Assembly (NCBI GenBank): GCA_027066255.1
Contig: JAMOOA010000029.1
Coordinates: forward strand, 1 to 12,777
DNA from: Candidatus Altimarinota bacterium
GTDB lineage: Bacteria; Patescibacteriota; Gracilibacteria; BD1-5; UBA6164
Direction: 5' to 3'
DNA: 12,777 bases
Shown: positions 1 through 8,495 of the stretch, in pieces
Numbering within the stretch: the first letter of the stretch is position 1
Layout: each line of letters opens with the position of its first letter
The notes under the pieces: generated by a model
Told to the model about the DNA's origin: nothing
Seen by the model: only the letters and a program-made list of their open reading frames with translations
Databases searched by the model: none
Position numbers and translations under genes: made by a program

Positions 1-124
1 TGATGGAGTTTTTCTGCCAAAGGAATCAGGACTCAGAGAATATGTAGAACGTTATTATAAACTCTACAAAGAGATAGGAAACGAAGTAGATGATACTATG
101 AAGAAAGAAGATTATTTATTTTAA
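1..124 (+). CDS. C-terminal end of an unknown protein (partial)
   Basis: Only about 40 residues are present, read from base 2 in the frame that ends at the TAA at 122-124. The other two forward frames meet TAA or TAG within the first 60 bases. The fragment begins DGVFLPKESGLREY and ends KKEDYLF; it is charged, lysine- and tyrosine-rich and looks helical. I do not recognise the family and see no motif. Its last 9 bases overlap the end of the convergent methyltransferase gene, so the two stop codons are interlocked and no terminator fits between them. Confidence 0.6.
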   Translation, partial: DGVFLPKESGLREYVERYYKLYKEIGNEVDDTMKKEDYLF

Positions 125-1135
125 CTCTTTTTTCCAACGAAATTTGAGGTGAGGGTTTTGAGGGATAATATTTTCTATATACAGGCATTCTCAGACTTCT
201 TCCAGTTTTTTCCAAATACCATTAAGGTATATACGATGTGCTTTTATAATCTTAGTATCTCAAGATATTTGAAATTTTCACCTTGGAGATAGTATTTCAC
301 ACTGACTTTTTCTTCCTATAGAAACTTCGAGCCTTGTTGGAAAAAAAGAAGTGTTTTTGAGACTGTTTCAAAAAACATAAAATACAGCTGCATAATTCGA
401 AAAGAATGGATCACGTTTCTCAGAATAACTTGATAGCATGTTTGTATAAGGGTGAGGAATAGTTTCATTCGAAATATGTGAAACATGAGAGAGAGAAAGT
501 TTTTTGTAAGTCTCTATTTTAGAAGTGTCTCCATATAAGATTTCTCAGAAATCTAGATTCTTGGCAAGGATTTTCCCATGGAGACTGAGGGGGGAAGTAG
601 AATCGAGAGAATTGTCTATTCCTATATTTTTAATATTTCTGTACCCTTGTCTACGAGCTTGTATATATTGAGCGAGTAAGAGTATCCCACTTCCTGTACC
701 GATATCGAGTCATATATATTGGTCTTTTAAAGGGCTTTGTAATGGTTTTCTTAGAGCTATTTCCATAAATATTTCACTTGTTGCTGCAATATCAATGAGC
801 ATTTTTACTTGATAGTAACTCTGAGAGATAAAATCCAAATGGCTTTGGGTAACAGGGTTTTTAGAAGACATATTCTTTCTTTTAGGAGAATAGGAACGTA
901 TTTGTACGTATCGAATATAGAGAGAGATGAGTTCTTCAATTTCTTGTAGCGAGGTATTCTTGGAATCTGTTTTTTCAGGATATCGATATACAAAAATAAA
1001 TCTTACGATGATATTGACTATGACCCCATAGTCTACGGAAATACCCTTATTACAAGCTCTTTCTATGAGTTCTCTCAGAGAGATATTTTTTTCATAAAGA
1101 CTTTCAGATATGAGTGTAATAGTGGAGGAAGACAT
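116..1135 (-). CDS. Class I SAM-dependent methyltransferase-like protein
   Basis: The gene encodes 339 residues from the ATG at 1135. Six in-frame TGA codons (first bases at 712, 547, 370, 280, 262 and 193) are read as glycine. The key motif is LDIGTGSGILLLA at about residues 143-155, the glycine-rich motif I that binds S-adenosylmethionine in Rossmann-fold methyltransferases. A helical N-terminal region of about 140 residues precedes it, and the C-terminus is basic (ending FRWKKELK). I see no NPPY-type catalytic motif, so the target (nucleic acid, protein or small molecule) cannot be named. An in-frame ATG exists at 1174, but a TATAAT box at 1166-1161 would place transcription start downstream of it, favouring 1135. 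The gene is divergent from recQ. The cofactor motif is seen; the enzyme class is inferred from that motif alone. Confidence 0.72.
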
Positions 1136-1160
1136 AGATATATATTTAATATTTGATGTT

Positions 1161-1166
1161 ATTATA
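1161..1166 (-). promoter_or_regulatory. Candidate -10 box for the methyltransferase gene
   Basis: A perfect TATAAT on the - strand lies 25 bases upstream of the ATG at 1135. No good -35 box is visible at the expected distance, so this is a tentative promoter. Confidence 0.35.
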
Positions 1167-1208
1167 ATCACCATGAGCAAGAAACATACTTATTTTGGTA
1201 AAGCTTTA

Positions 1209-1236
1209 TTGATTCTGAGGAGGATTTAGGTATTTT
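1209..1236 (+). promoter_or_regulatory. Candidate recQ promoter
   Basis: TTGATT (1209-1214), a 16-base spacer and TATTTT (1231-1236) resemble a sigma-70 promoter. Predicted transcription start is near 1243, about 25 bases before the recQ ATG. The same 16-base spacing recurs at other starts in the window. Confidence 0.4.
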
Positions 1237-1238
1237 AA

Positions 1239-1254
1239 AGCTATATATATAGCT
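1239..1254. repeat. Perfect 16-base palindrome between divergent genes
   Basis: AGCTATATATATAGCT is a perfect palindrome located just after the recQ -10 box, where a repressor dimer could bind. It could also be chance in AT-rich DNA. Confidence 0.35.
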
Positions 1255-1267
1255 ACTTATCTTGATT

Positions 1268-3562
1268 ATGTCTGCAAGCAAAGAAATACTTTCCATACTC
1301 CGTAAAACTTTTGGACTGCAGAATTTTCGTGAAGGCCAGCAGGAGATTATTGAGAGCGTGATAGATGGGCATGATACGCTTGTCTATATGCCAACAGGAG
1401 GAGGAAAGTCTCTCGTGTATCAGCTTCCAACGCTTGTATGAAATGGACTAACTATCGTCATATCTCCTCTGATATCTTTGATGAAGGATCAGGTAGATGC
1501 ACTGAGATATTTAGGAATCAGAGCAGAACTTATTAACTCTACTATTACTGGAGGAGAGATCAGAGATATCCTTGAGCAAGTAGAGTATGCAAATACTTCC
1601 AGAGACCCTATAAAATTTCTCTATATTGCTCCAGAGAGACTCGGAAGTTCTGTATTTATGAGAGCGATAATGGGGACGAGAATTAACATGGTAGCCATAG
1701 ACGAGGCTCACTGTATTAGTCAGTGGGGACATGACTTTCGTCCGAGTTACATGAAAATACAGAGTTTTATAGAACAACTCGCAAAGGGGAAACGTACTTT
1801 TCCCATTGTTGCTTTGACAGCTACAGCAACACAAAAAGTTCGCGAGGATATCAAAGAGAGGCTTGGGATTACTGAGTATAATGAATTTGTAAAAGGATTT
1901 GATAGAAAAAACATCGTCATTGTTGTACGAGAAATCAGTGCAACGGAAGAAAAACAAAGAAAAGTCCTAGAAATACTCAACAAAACAGCTGGAACAGGAA
2001 TTATCTATTGTTCCAGTAGAAAGAAAGTCATAGAACTTTCAGACTATTTACTCTCAAAAAATATCAAGGTAGGAACGTACAAATGAGATATGAGTCCTCA
2101 GCTTCGTGAGGCTGAACAGGATAAATTTATGAAGGGAGAATACAAAGCTATTATTGCAACTAATGCATTTGGTATGTGAATCGATAAATCTGATATACGA
2201 TTCGTTCTACATTACAACCTTCCTGGAAGTATCGAGAACTATTATCAGGAAGTCGGAAGAGCTGGACGTGATGGGAAAAAAAGTTTCGGAATCGTTCTTG
2301 CAAGCTATGGAGACACCAAGATCCAAGAATTTTTTATCGACAATACGTATCCCAGTAAAGAAGAAATACTCAAACTCTATGACTGTCTCTACAAAGAAGA
2401 CAAACTGGGAGAAGGGAAAGGAAAAATAATTCAAAAAACCTACTACGCACTTTCCTCAGAAAGTGGGGTCGGAAACGATATGAAAACGGGAAGTGCTATA
2501 AAAATACTGGAAAAATACGGCATTCTCAAAAGAGGGATAGATGAAAGAGAAGTACAGAGTGACTTCCGAGGGAGATGAGTAACACTCCTTCAAGAAAAGA
2601 GACAACACTCACACGTTCTTGTAGATTGGGCTCGTCAAGAAATGCTCAAGGAAGAAGGGTATTTTAAACTGGAACAGATAAAAAAGCTCCTTTTCTATCC
2701 AAGTTGTCGCAAGAAGTTTATTCTCAAATATTTCTGAGACGAAGAAGACCTCGCTTCTCTCTGAGACAATTGTGGACTCTGTGACTTCTGTCTTGAAAAA
2801 CAAGATATCAATACAGAAGATGTAGAAAAACTGATTCCTATCAGTATGTATGGAATTGTCCTTGAAACCGTAAAAAAGTATGATGAGAAATTTGGAGCAA
2901 CACTTCTTGCAAAAGTCCTTTCTGGAAGTGGAGAAAAGAGAATTATAGACTGGCATCTCGATTTGTATGAGCATTATAGAGTGTTTTCAGAATATACACT
3001 TGATACTATTATTTCACTCTTTGAGGGGCTTATAGAAGAATGATTTCTCTATAAAACTTCAGGAAAGTACCCAGTTATCGCCCTTACAGAAGTAGGAACC
3101 CTTTCTACTTATAAAGAAAAGTACCTCAAAGACGCTCTCATAGACCTCAATACCTATGTAGTACAGAAATCTGGTTCTGACATCAGAAAGAACGCAAAAA
3201 GTGATCCATCATGAAAACAAAAATCATCAACCCCAAGAGGACAGACGTATAAAGAGACCTTAGAATTTCTTCAGTCAGGAAAAACTCTGAAAGAAATATC
3301 TAAACAGAGACAACTCTGAATACAAACGGTCGAAGATCATATAGTAAAACTCTACAACTCAGGAGAACTTGGACTTATGGATATACTCAAGCTTTCAGAA
3401 CTCGTGAATCTGAAAGCTGTAAAAGAAGTCTTAGAGCAGGATATTCTCGAGGAAACGAAGCTCAGACCTATCAAGGAAAAACTCGAAGAATCATGATATA
3501 AGAAAGTCAGTTATTTTGATATCAAGCTTGCACTTGCGATGATAGAGAAGAAGGATTTATAA
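1268..3562 (+). CDS. recQ: ATP-dependent DNA helicase RecQ
   Basis: RecQ is a 3'-5' superfamily 2 helicase that acts in recombination and replication-fork repair. The 764-residue product has the full motor: Walker A PTGGGKS (42-48), [11 protein letters not shown] (65-75), the DEAH box (145-148), LTATAT, motif V FGMGIDK (301-307) and motif [12 protein letters not shown] (327-336). Four zinc-binding cysteines follow (C480, C502, C505, C508), then an RQC winged-helix region (about 517-615). The C-terminus has a helix-turn-helix stretch (about 660-705, [20 protein letters not shown]) resembling the HTH_40 domain of many RecQ proteins, in place of the HRDC domain of E. coli RecQ. Ten in-frame TGA codons (1439, 2084, 2177, 2576, 2735, 2762, 3041, 3212, 3317, 3494) read as glycine; the one at 2177 is the second glycine of motif V. 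There is no Shine-Dalgarno motif before the ATG. It leads a + strand run, 23 bases before yaaA. Confidence 0.97.
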
Positions 3563-3585
3563 ATTGCTATCTTATAAGAATTTTT

Positions 3586-4380
3586 ATGAAAATAATATAT
3601 CTTCTTCCTCCATCAGAAGGAAAAAATGGATGAGGAACTTCGTGAGAAGAAAGACTGAGTTTTGCATTTGAGAAGCCACGCGATACTGCTCTCCATGCTA
3701 CTGAGAAAGATCTCAAGTGTACTGGGAAGAGGTACGAAGAAGGAATGAGGCTGAATAGGGAGGTTGTGGGTACCGAGTCTTCACCCAACCACAACTCCCC
3801 CTGTCCTTCGGACATCCCCCTCCATGAGGGGGAACAGAAAAATCCCCCTCATGGAGGGGGAGAAGACTATGGAGAGAAAGTAGGGGGAGCTGCAGTCATG
3901 TGAGGCTTTTCCCCAGCCATCTCTTGCTACTCCGGAGTCATGTACAACGCAATAGATTATTCATGAATGGATGAAGATTCTCAAAAATACTTTGCAGAAC
4001 ACTTTCTGATACTCTCAGGAATGTATGGACTTCTCAAACCGGATGATGAGATAGCGAACTATAAACTCCCTATAGAAACCAAGTGACTCTACCAATTCTG
4101 GGGAAGTCAGATTACAGAAACTTTGAACAATTTGAAGGTAGATATCATCGTGGACTTTCTTCCAAAGTCATATGCGAGAATGATTAACTGGAAGAGTATT
4201 GACGCAAAAACAGTAAGGGTGAACTTCCTTCATGAAGTAGACGGAGAGCTCAAGAAACACACACATGGAGTCAAGAAAGTGAAGGGAATATACATCAAGG
4301 AACTTTGTGAATCACAGTGAGAGAAAATTATGAAAAATGATTTTGAGAAAAAAGAAACAGAGATTGATGTGATTTGATAG
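3586..4380 (+). CDS. yaaA: YaaA/UPF0246 family protein with an in-frame palindromic insertion
   Basis: YaaA proteins lower free iron and protect DNA under hydrogen peroxide stress in E. coli; they bind DNA, and their biochemical activity is less clear. The 264-residue product has the family signatures LLPPSEGK (6-13), YSGVMYNAIDY, LILSGMYGLLKPDDEIANYKL and LYQFWGSQIT, the last nearly identical to E. coli YaaA. Seven in-frame TGA codons (3631, 3643, 3901, 3964, 4084, 4318, 4375) read as glycine; the last lies directly before the TAG stop. About 45 residues after LNREV (rich in Pro, Gly, His and Glu, containing CPSDIPLHEGEQKNPPHGGG) match nothing in the family and are encoded by a GC-rich palindromic element. 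Without them the protein would be about 220 residues, short for the family. The frame is kept, so the protein may still be made; whether it works is unknown. It likely shares a transcript with recQ. Confidence 0.88.
3758..3861. repeat. GC-rich compound palindromic element inserted in yaaA
   Basis: Two 19-base arms (3815-3833 and 3843-3861) are perfect reverse complements around a 9-base loop, and each arm is itself nearly palindromic (CCCCCTC against GAGGGGG). A small hairpin TGTCC-TTC-GGACA (3802-3814) and an imperfect pair, GGGAGGTTGTGGGT (3758-3771) against ACCCAACCACAACTCCCC (3783-3800), precede them. A further GTAGGGGGAG tract lies at 3880-3889. The block is far richer in G and C than the surroundings and adds about 45 codons without breaking the frame. 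This is the behaviour of coding palindromic elements such as Rickettsia RPEs. Only one copy is visible here, so the exact ends are unknown. Confidence 0.65.
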
Positions 4381-4387
4381 AAAATAA

Positions 4388-4415
4388 TTGTAATGAGAAC
4401 ATATCTCTCTATCAT
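4388..4415 (+). promoter_or_regulatory. Candidate promoter for the hydrolase-carboxypeptidase gene
   Basis: TTGTAA (4388-4393), a 16-base spacer and TATCAT (4410-4415) lie in the 76-base gap after yaaA. This would give the downstream gene its own start, though read-through from recQ-yaaA is equally possible. Confidence 0.3.
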
Positions 4416-4456
4416 AAAAACATCTACTCTACTTTCTAAGACGATACTTATTTGTT

Positions 4457-5989
4457 ATGAAAAAAACACTCCTAAAATACCTAAAAAATACTAAAAAATT
4501 CTTCTGAAAGCACAAAAAAAAGACCTTCTTTTTGTTGCTTCTTCTTTTAGGGTATTGTTTACTGTTTTTCTATAGACACGAAACAGAAACCTACATCACT
4601 TTTCCATGAGCAAAAGTAAATCTCAAACAAATTACCAATCATCCGGCAGGAATTATCAATGCTGAGGAAATAGATATAGTATCTTCTTCGGGGGACAATA
4701 TACATGGTATCTTTATAGATTCGTGAGCAGAGAAAACAGTATATTACTTTCATGGAAATGGAGCTCCGATGGATCATTTCTACACAGAAATGCGTTACAT
4801 AGCTTCTCTTGGATACAACCTCATCTCGTATGATTTCCCTGGATATGGGAAGAGTGAGTGAGTCCCGTATCGTGAAAATATACAGGAGTTTTCTGAGGAG
4901 TTTTATGCATACATGAAGAAACAAAAAAACTTCAAAGACTCAGATGTTATCATCTGGGGATATAGTGTAGGGACAGCTGTTGCTGTTGATTTTACCTGAG
5001 AAAGAGAGTTTGATAGACTCGTACTTGTATCACCACTTTCTTCTCGTTATGATATGTCGAGAAAGATATTTGGATTTGCTATGCAGAAACTTATGTTTCT
5101 TCCAGATTCATACGTTTCAAAGGAAACTATTCGAGACATCCATATACCCACACTCATCGTTCATGGCAATATCGACATAGTTGTTCCCTTTTCTCAAGGA
5201 AGACAGGTATTTAAGAATTCAGGAGCAAGGCAGAAGTCATTTATAGAACTCGATGACATGGGACATAGTCTGATTATCGAAAGATATGGAGACATACTAG
5301 AGGGATACTTTACGAAGTTTTTTGCACAATGAAAACTGGATGATACATATACCTATATAGATAGGAAGTACGCAAAGAAGCTTCTCTCAAAAGTAGAGGC
5401 TGCGAAATATATAAAAAACTTAGACTTAGATACAGATGCTTCTCTTACTAAGTTTGTGAATCCAGATATTTCGTTTACGGATATATCATATGTTCCTGAA
5501 GATATGGAATCACTCGACAGAGACTATATACTCGATACAAAATGAAACGCACAGATGAGACCAGAAGCAAAGCTCCAGTTTGAAAAGATGGCTGAAGAGT
5601 TTTATAAAACCTTTGACGAAAAAATACGAGTGGTAAGTAGTTACAGGAGTTACCAGTACCAAGCGGGTATCAAAGCAAGAGGCTGTCCTGATAATCTTTG
5701 TGCAAAAGCAGGGTATAGTGAACATCAGTCTGGTCTCACAGTTGATCTCTGGTCAGCTTCCAATCAGTCAACATGGGAAAGTAGCAAGGACCTCCAAAGG
5801 AGATATATATGGCTTTCAAAGAACGCACATCTCTATGGGTTTCACAATACCTACCAAAAAGGCAAAGAGATTGATGGGTATGAGATAGAGCCATGGCATT
5901 GGAGGTATCTAGGAATTCCACTTGCTACTTATCTAAAAGAGCAAGATGATATGACGTTTGCTGAGTTTTACTATCAACGTAGAGGATAA
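4457..5989 (+). CDS. Membrane-anchored alpha/beta hydrolase fused to a VanY-type D,D-carboxypeptidase
   Basis: The 510-residue product has two enzyme domains. A lysine-rich N-terminus and a hydrophobic segment (about 23-39, FFLLLLLLGYCLLFF) form a signal anchor, placing the rest outside the membrane. Residues about 85-290 are an alpha/beta hydrolase: HGNG oxyanion segment, nucleophile elbow GYSVG (S170), acid D240 in HGNID and H270 in MGHS. Residues about 340-510 are a peptidase M15 (VanY) domain: SEHQSGLTVD (H423, D430) and EPWHW (catalytic E478, zinc ligand H481), plus the typical VVSSYRSYQYQ. Such enzymes remove the terminal D-Ala from peptidoglycan stem peptides. The hydrolase substrate is unknown; its closest feel is the ABHD13/17 group. 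Seven TGA codons (4505, 4607, 4724, 4859, 4997, 5330, 5543) read as glycine. The one at 5330 sits at the domain junction, so under the standard code this would look like two genes, but the second would lack a nearby start. There is no TAA or TAG across the 1.5 kb. Confidence 0.88.
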
Positions 5990-6002
5990 AATTTAGAAAA
6001 AT

Positions 6003-6030
6003 AAAAACACGACTGATTAGTGGTGCTTTT
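6003..6030. terminator. Bidirectional terminator between convergent units
   Basis: CACgACT-GATT-AGTgGTG (6008-6025, one mismatched pair) is flanked by an A-tract (6003-6007) and a T-tract (6027-6030). It lies just after the carboxypeptidase stop and touches the stop of the opposing small membrane protein gene, so it could end both transcripts. Confidence 0.6.
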
Positions 6031-6334
6031 ATATATTTCCTGCGATTTTTGATTCTTCGGTCATCTTTATTTCATTTTCTATTTCTTCTTCTATTTCTCT
6101 TTGCATGGTTATTTGTGTGAGAAGCTTTTTTCTCATGATTTTGTTTCGCTCCTTAGCACGATACTGGTAAGCGATAAAGAGAGTAGGAAGTAGTGCATAT
6201 ACAAGAGCAAGAACAAACCCAATAGCAGCTGCTAAAATAACATACTCCACAATAGAAAACTGTGCAAGTGTGGTAATATTTGCAAAGATGTCTTCTATAG
6301 AGGTATAGGTATATTGGAATCCTGTTTGTTGCAT
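6029..6334 (-). CDS. Small single-pass membrane protein downstream of sortase
   Basis: The 101-residue product has one long hydrophobic segment (about 29-55, VEYVILAAAIGFVLALVYAL onward), followed by a basic stretch (YRAKERNKIMRKK) and a charged, probably helical tail rich in Glu and Lys. The positive charges after the segment suggest an outside N-terminus and cytoplasmic C-terminus. It contains no in-frame TGA. It starts 5 bases after the sortase stop, so the two are almost surely cotranscribed. I do not recognise the family. A role alongside the sortase or its substrates is inferred only from position. Confidence 0.75.
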   Translation of the reverse strand: MQQTGFQYTYTSIEDIFANITTLAQFSIVEYVILAAAIGFVLALVYALLPTLFIAYQYRAKERNKIMRKKLLTQITMQREIEEEIENEIKMTEESKIAGNI

Positions 6335-6339
6335 TGGTA

Positions 6340-7404
6340 TTATTTATCTTCTACGAGATCTCCTATGAGGATGAGTCGGTTGAGTGTTGTCCCTATAGGC
6401 CAGCATGTCATGAGTGTTATTTCAGACCTTCCTTTATCTCTTTTAAGTATTCATACGTCTCATGGACTAATTACTTCTTTTTTTCTAATTTTGTAAGTAT
6501 ATTTTTCTTGTCCATAGTATACGACTATTTCGTCGTCAAACACGACTTTATCCAGAAGTGCAAAGACATCGTTGTACTCTCCTTCCATCCATGGGAAGTT
6601 CGAGGAATGACCAAATACGAAAGTATTTCCATCTTCACCTGGCTTGGCACTTCCTGGATATCTGATGACACCATTTTCGAGTTCATCCATAAATATATCA
6701 TTGAGTTCATCTATACCTTCAACAGATTGTTGAGTGATATCTAGAAGAGGTATGTTTTTCCCTATTTTTGGGATAATAATTCTATTTTCATAAGGAGTAA
6801 TTGTAATTCATAGGTCAACATCAGCTCTATTTGCTTTTGATCCGAGTGTTTGTATGGAGTTAAACTCTTCTTCCTTTTTTTTGACTTTCGCACTTTCAAG
6901 AGATACTTTTCCTTCTTCCTTTTGCTCTTCAAAATGCTCTGAAAGAGAACTAGCCTCTACAGAGTTAAGGAGAGACTGAGATTTTGCCTCAAAGTCTTTT
7001 TGAAATATATAGCTCATAGCGATATTACGGTAAGCACTGAAGTTTGTAGAGAGAAGGAGTATTGCAAATATAAGCGCTGAAGTAGAAATATATTTGAAAA
7101 GAAAAACAATATTTCTCCAGAAAAACCCATGTTGAGCTACTTTTTTGATAACCTCTTGTTCTTCTTTTTCTGTTAATATTTCTGGAGAGCTATTCTCTAT
7201 ACCTTCGATTCGTTCAAATTTCTCTTCAAAAAATATATGAGAATCATCCATGATGATGAGTTCTTGGGTAGTTTCATTTTTACTTTCTTCTAGTAGAGGA
7301 GAGGTAGATTCTTCTCCGATAGGAGTAATTCCTAATTCTCCTGAAGATATGTTATCATCAAGAGCTCATAGGACGTCAAAGGCTTCAGTGGCATCGTGGT
7401 TCAT
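6340..7404 (-). CDS. Sortase family transpeptidase with a long cytoplasmic N-terminus
   Basis: Sortases cut surface proteins at an LPxTG-like motif through a catalytic cysteine and join them to the cell wall or to each other. The 354-residue product has an acidic, low-complexity N-terminus (about 1-95), one membrane segment (about 99-120), a Glu/Lys/Ser-rich stalk and a sortase domain (about 200-354). The domain opens with RIIIPKIGKNIPLLD and carries H266 (in VFGHSS), C334 (in TLMTCWP) and R343 (in TTLNRL), the complete catalytic triad. The TLxTC context and the small loop resemble class D/E sortases. Four TGA codons (7368, 6810, 6462, 6453, - strand first bases) read as glycine; without them the catalytic cysteine would be cut off. 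The family is usually 200-250 residues, so the N-terminal extension is unusual. The start at 7404 is the most upstream Met in the open frame. No LPxTG substrate is encoded in this window. Confidence 0.9.
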
Positions 7405-7440
7405 AGTATTTTTTGTATGTATTTTTGTATTTGTATCAAA

Positions 7441-7469
7441 ATATTAGCACATATTTCTCCCAAATGCAA
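7441..7469 (-). promoter_or_regulatory. Candidate sortase operon promoter
   Basis: On the - strand TTGCAT (7469-7464), a 17-base spacer and TAATAT (7446-7441), preceded by an extended TGC, lie about 36 bases upstream of the sortase ATG. Confidence 0.4.
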
Positions 7470-7483
7470 AAAACGAAAGGAAC

Positions 7484-7511
7484 TTGATTTCTCTGGTTTA
7501 TTCTGTATTAT
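7484..7511 (+). promoter_or_regulatory. Candidate NUDIX operon promoter
   Basis: TTGATT (7484-7489), a 16-base spacer and TATTAT (7506-7511) predict transcription start near 7518, about 25 bases before the ATG of the NUDIX gene. It is arranged back to back with the sortase promoter. Confidence 0.45.
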
Positions 7512-7543
7512 GAGAGCATATATTACAGATACAGATTCAACTT

Positions 7544-7996
7544 ATGGCTAGAAAATATGAAAAAAGCTCATGAGGAGTCGTGTACCGTAAAAACTGAAAA
7601 AAAATCGAAGTCTTGCTCCTTAAATGGCTCAACTCTAAAAAGAAAGAAATCCTCGTAATTCCTAAGGGGCATATCGAGCAAGGAGAGATAGCAAAAGACG
7701 CAGCAGTGAGAGAGATAAGCGAAGAAGCAGGACTCAAGATTTCAGACCTAGAGGTGATCAAATTTATCACCAAACTCAGTTATACTTTTACGGCATGATA
7801 CCTCAAATGAACACCAGTTATAGATAAAGACGTCTATTTGTTTTTGGTGAGGTACAATGGGACAGCATCTCCTATTGTTCAAACAGAGGAGAGATTTACA
7901 GGATATAGATGGGTTCCTATAGAAGAAGTCAAAGATATGGAAATACTTTTTGACTTGGCTTCAATTGTGTATAAAAATAAGACATATTTTATATAA
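7544..7996 (+). CDS. NUDIX hydrolase (MutT/Ap4A hydrolase-like)
   Basis: NUDIX enzymes hydrolyse nucleoside diphosphates linked to another moiety, cleaning up oxidised or signalling nucleotides. The 150-residue product has a complete NUDIX box at residues 42-64: G42, E48 and then REISEEAGL (R56, E57, E60, E61, G63), giving the Gx5Ex7REUxEExGU pattern with its metal-binding glutamates. The start SSGGVVYRKNG and the LVIPKGHIEQGE context resemble the Ap4A hydrolase-like subgroup, but the true substrate cannot be read from sequence. Four TGA codons (7571, 7595, 7796, 7808) read as glycine, including the first of the GG pair before VVYR. It is the first gene of a + strand run with the next two genes. 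Confidence 0.93.
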
Positions 7997-8025
7997 ATAT
8001 ATACTTCATTAAACAAAAACTAACT

Positions 8026-8493
8026 ATGATACAAGTTTCATACAAATGATCAGAAATAGAGATAAAAAACTCTGACGGAAAATCTATATACTTTTCTATC
8101 GATAGTCTCAATGTTCGTCTTGGTGATTTTGACGTAACTCACCCATGAGAATACGAAAAAGGAGGAAATCTTCTCGAAGTGAAGGAGTATGGAGAGGTAC
8201 TTTTTTATAAATTTCTCGTAGATGGGAAGCATCTGTGTATCGTGACTTCAGACAGTTTTGAAATCAGAGAAGAAATTCTCAAGTTCTTTGGAGATATAGA
8301 TCTTCTTATTATCACTGGAACCAAGCAAGCAGTAAAAGTGTTTGAAAATATAGAAGCAAAAGCTGTGATTCCATACGGAGAAGGAAAAGAAATATTTCTC
8401 AATACCGTAGCATTTAACGGAGAAGAAGTATCTGTATATAAACTTATGGCAGATTTATCAGGAGATACAACAGAGTTTGTGAACCTAGCATAG
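8026..8493 (+). CDS. Degenerate metallo-beta-lactamase-fold-like protein
   Basis: The 155-residue product has a run of beta-strand-like segments and features reminiscent of the UPF0173/YtkL type of MBL-fold hydrolases: [15 protein letters not shown] (compare the family's HPGEYE segment), a central [30 protein letters not shown] (about 90-120) resembling the GDIDIL...EPKxVIPMHY region. The metal-binding HxHxDH motif is absent and no replacement His/Asp cluster is visible, so I infer a non-catalytic or strongly altered member. Two TGA codons (8047, 8146) read as glycine. It lies 29 bases after the NUDIX gene and its stop is 2 bases before the GIY-YIG start. The coding region is secure; the fold assignment is from remembered motif similarity and is moderate at best. 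Confidence 0.75.
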
Positions 8494-8495
8494 TC

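Noticed and set aside
1217..1223. GAGGAGG as a Shine-Dalgarno for recQ
   Set aside because: It is 44 bases before the ATG, no start codon lies at a suitable distance, and it falls within the promoter spacer.
1439..3496. recQ as a pseudogene broken by ten premature stops
   Set aside because: Every interruption is TGA, none TAA or TAG, and the surrounding sequence matches the family with Gly at these places, so recoding explains them.
3758..3861. The yaaA palindrome as an intrinsic terminator
   Set aside because: It lies inside an open frame that continues into conserved YaaA sequence, and no T-tract follows the stem.
6334..6744. + strand frame of about 136 codons opposite the sortase catalytic domain
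   Set aside because: The - strand encodes the complete sortase triad; the + frame is Phe/Tyr/Ser-rich with no family features.
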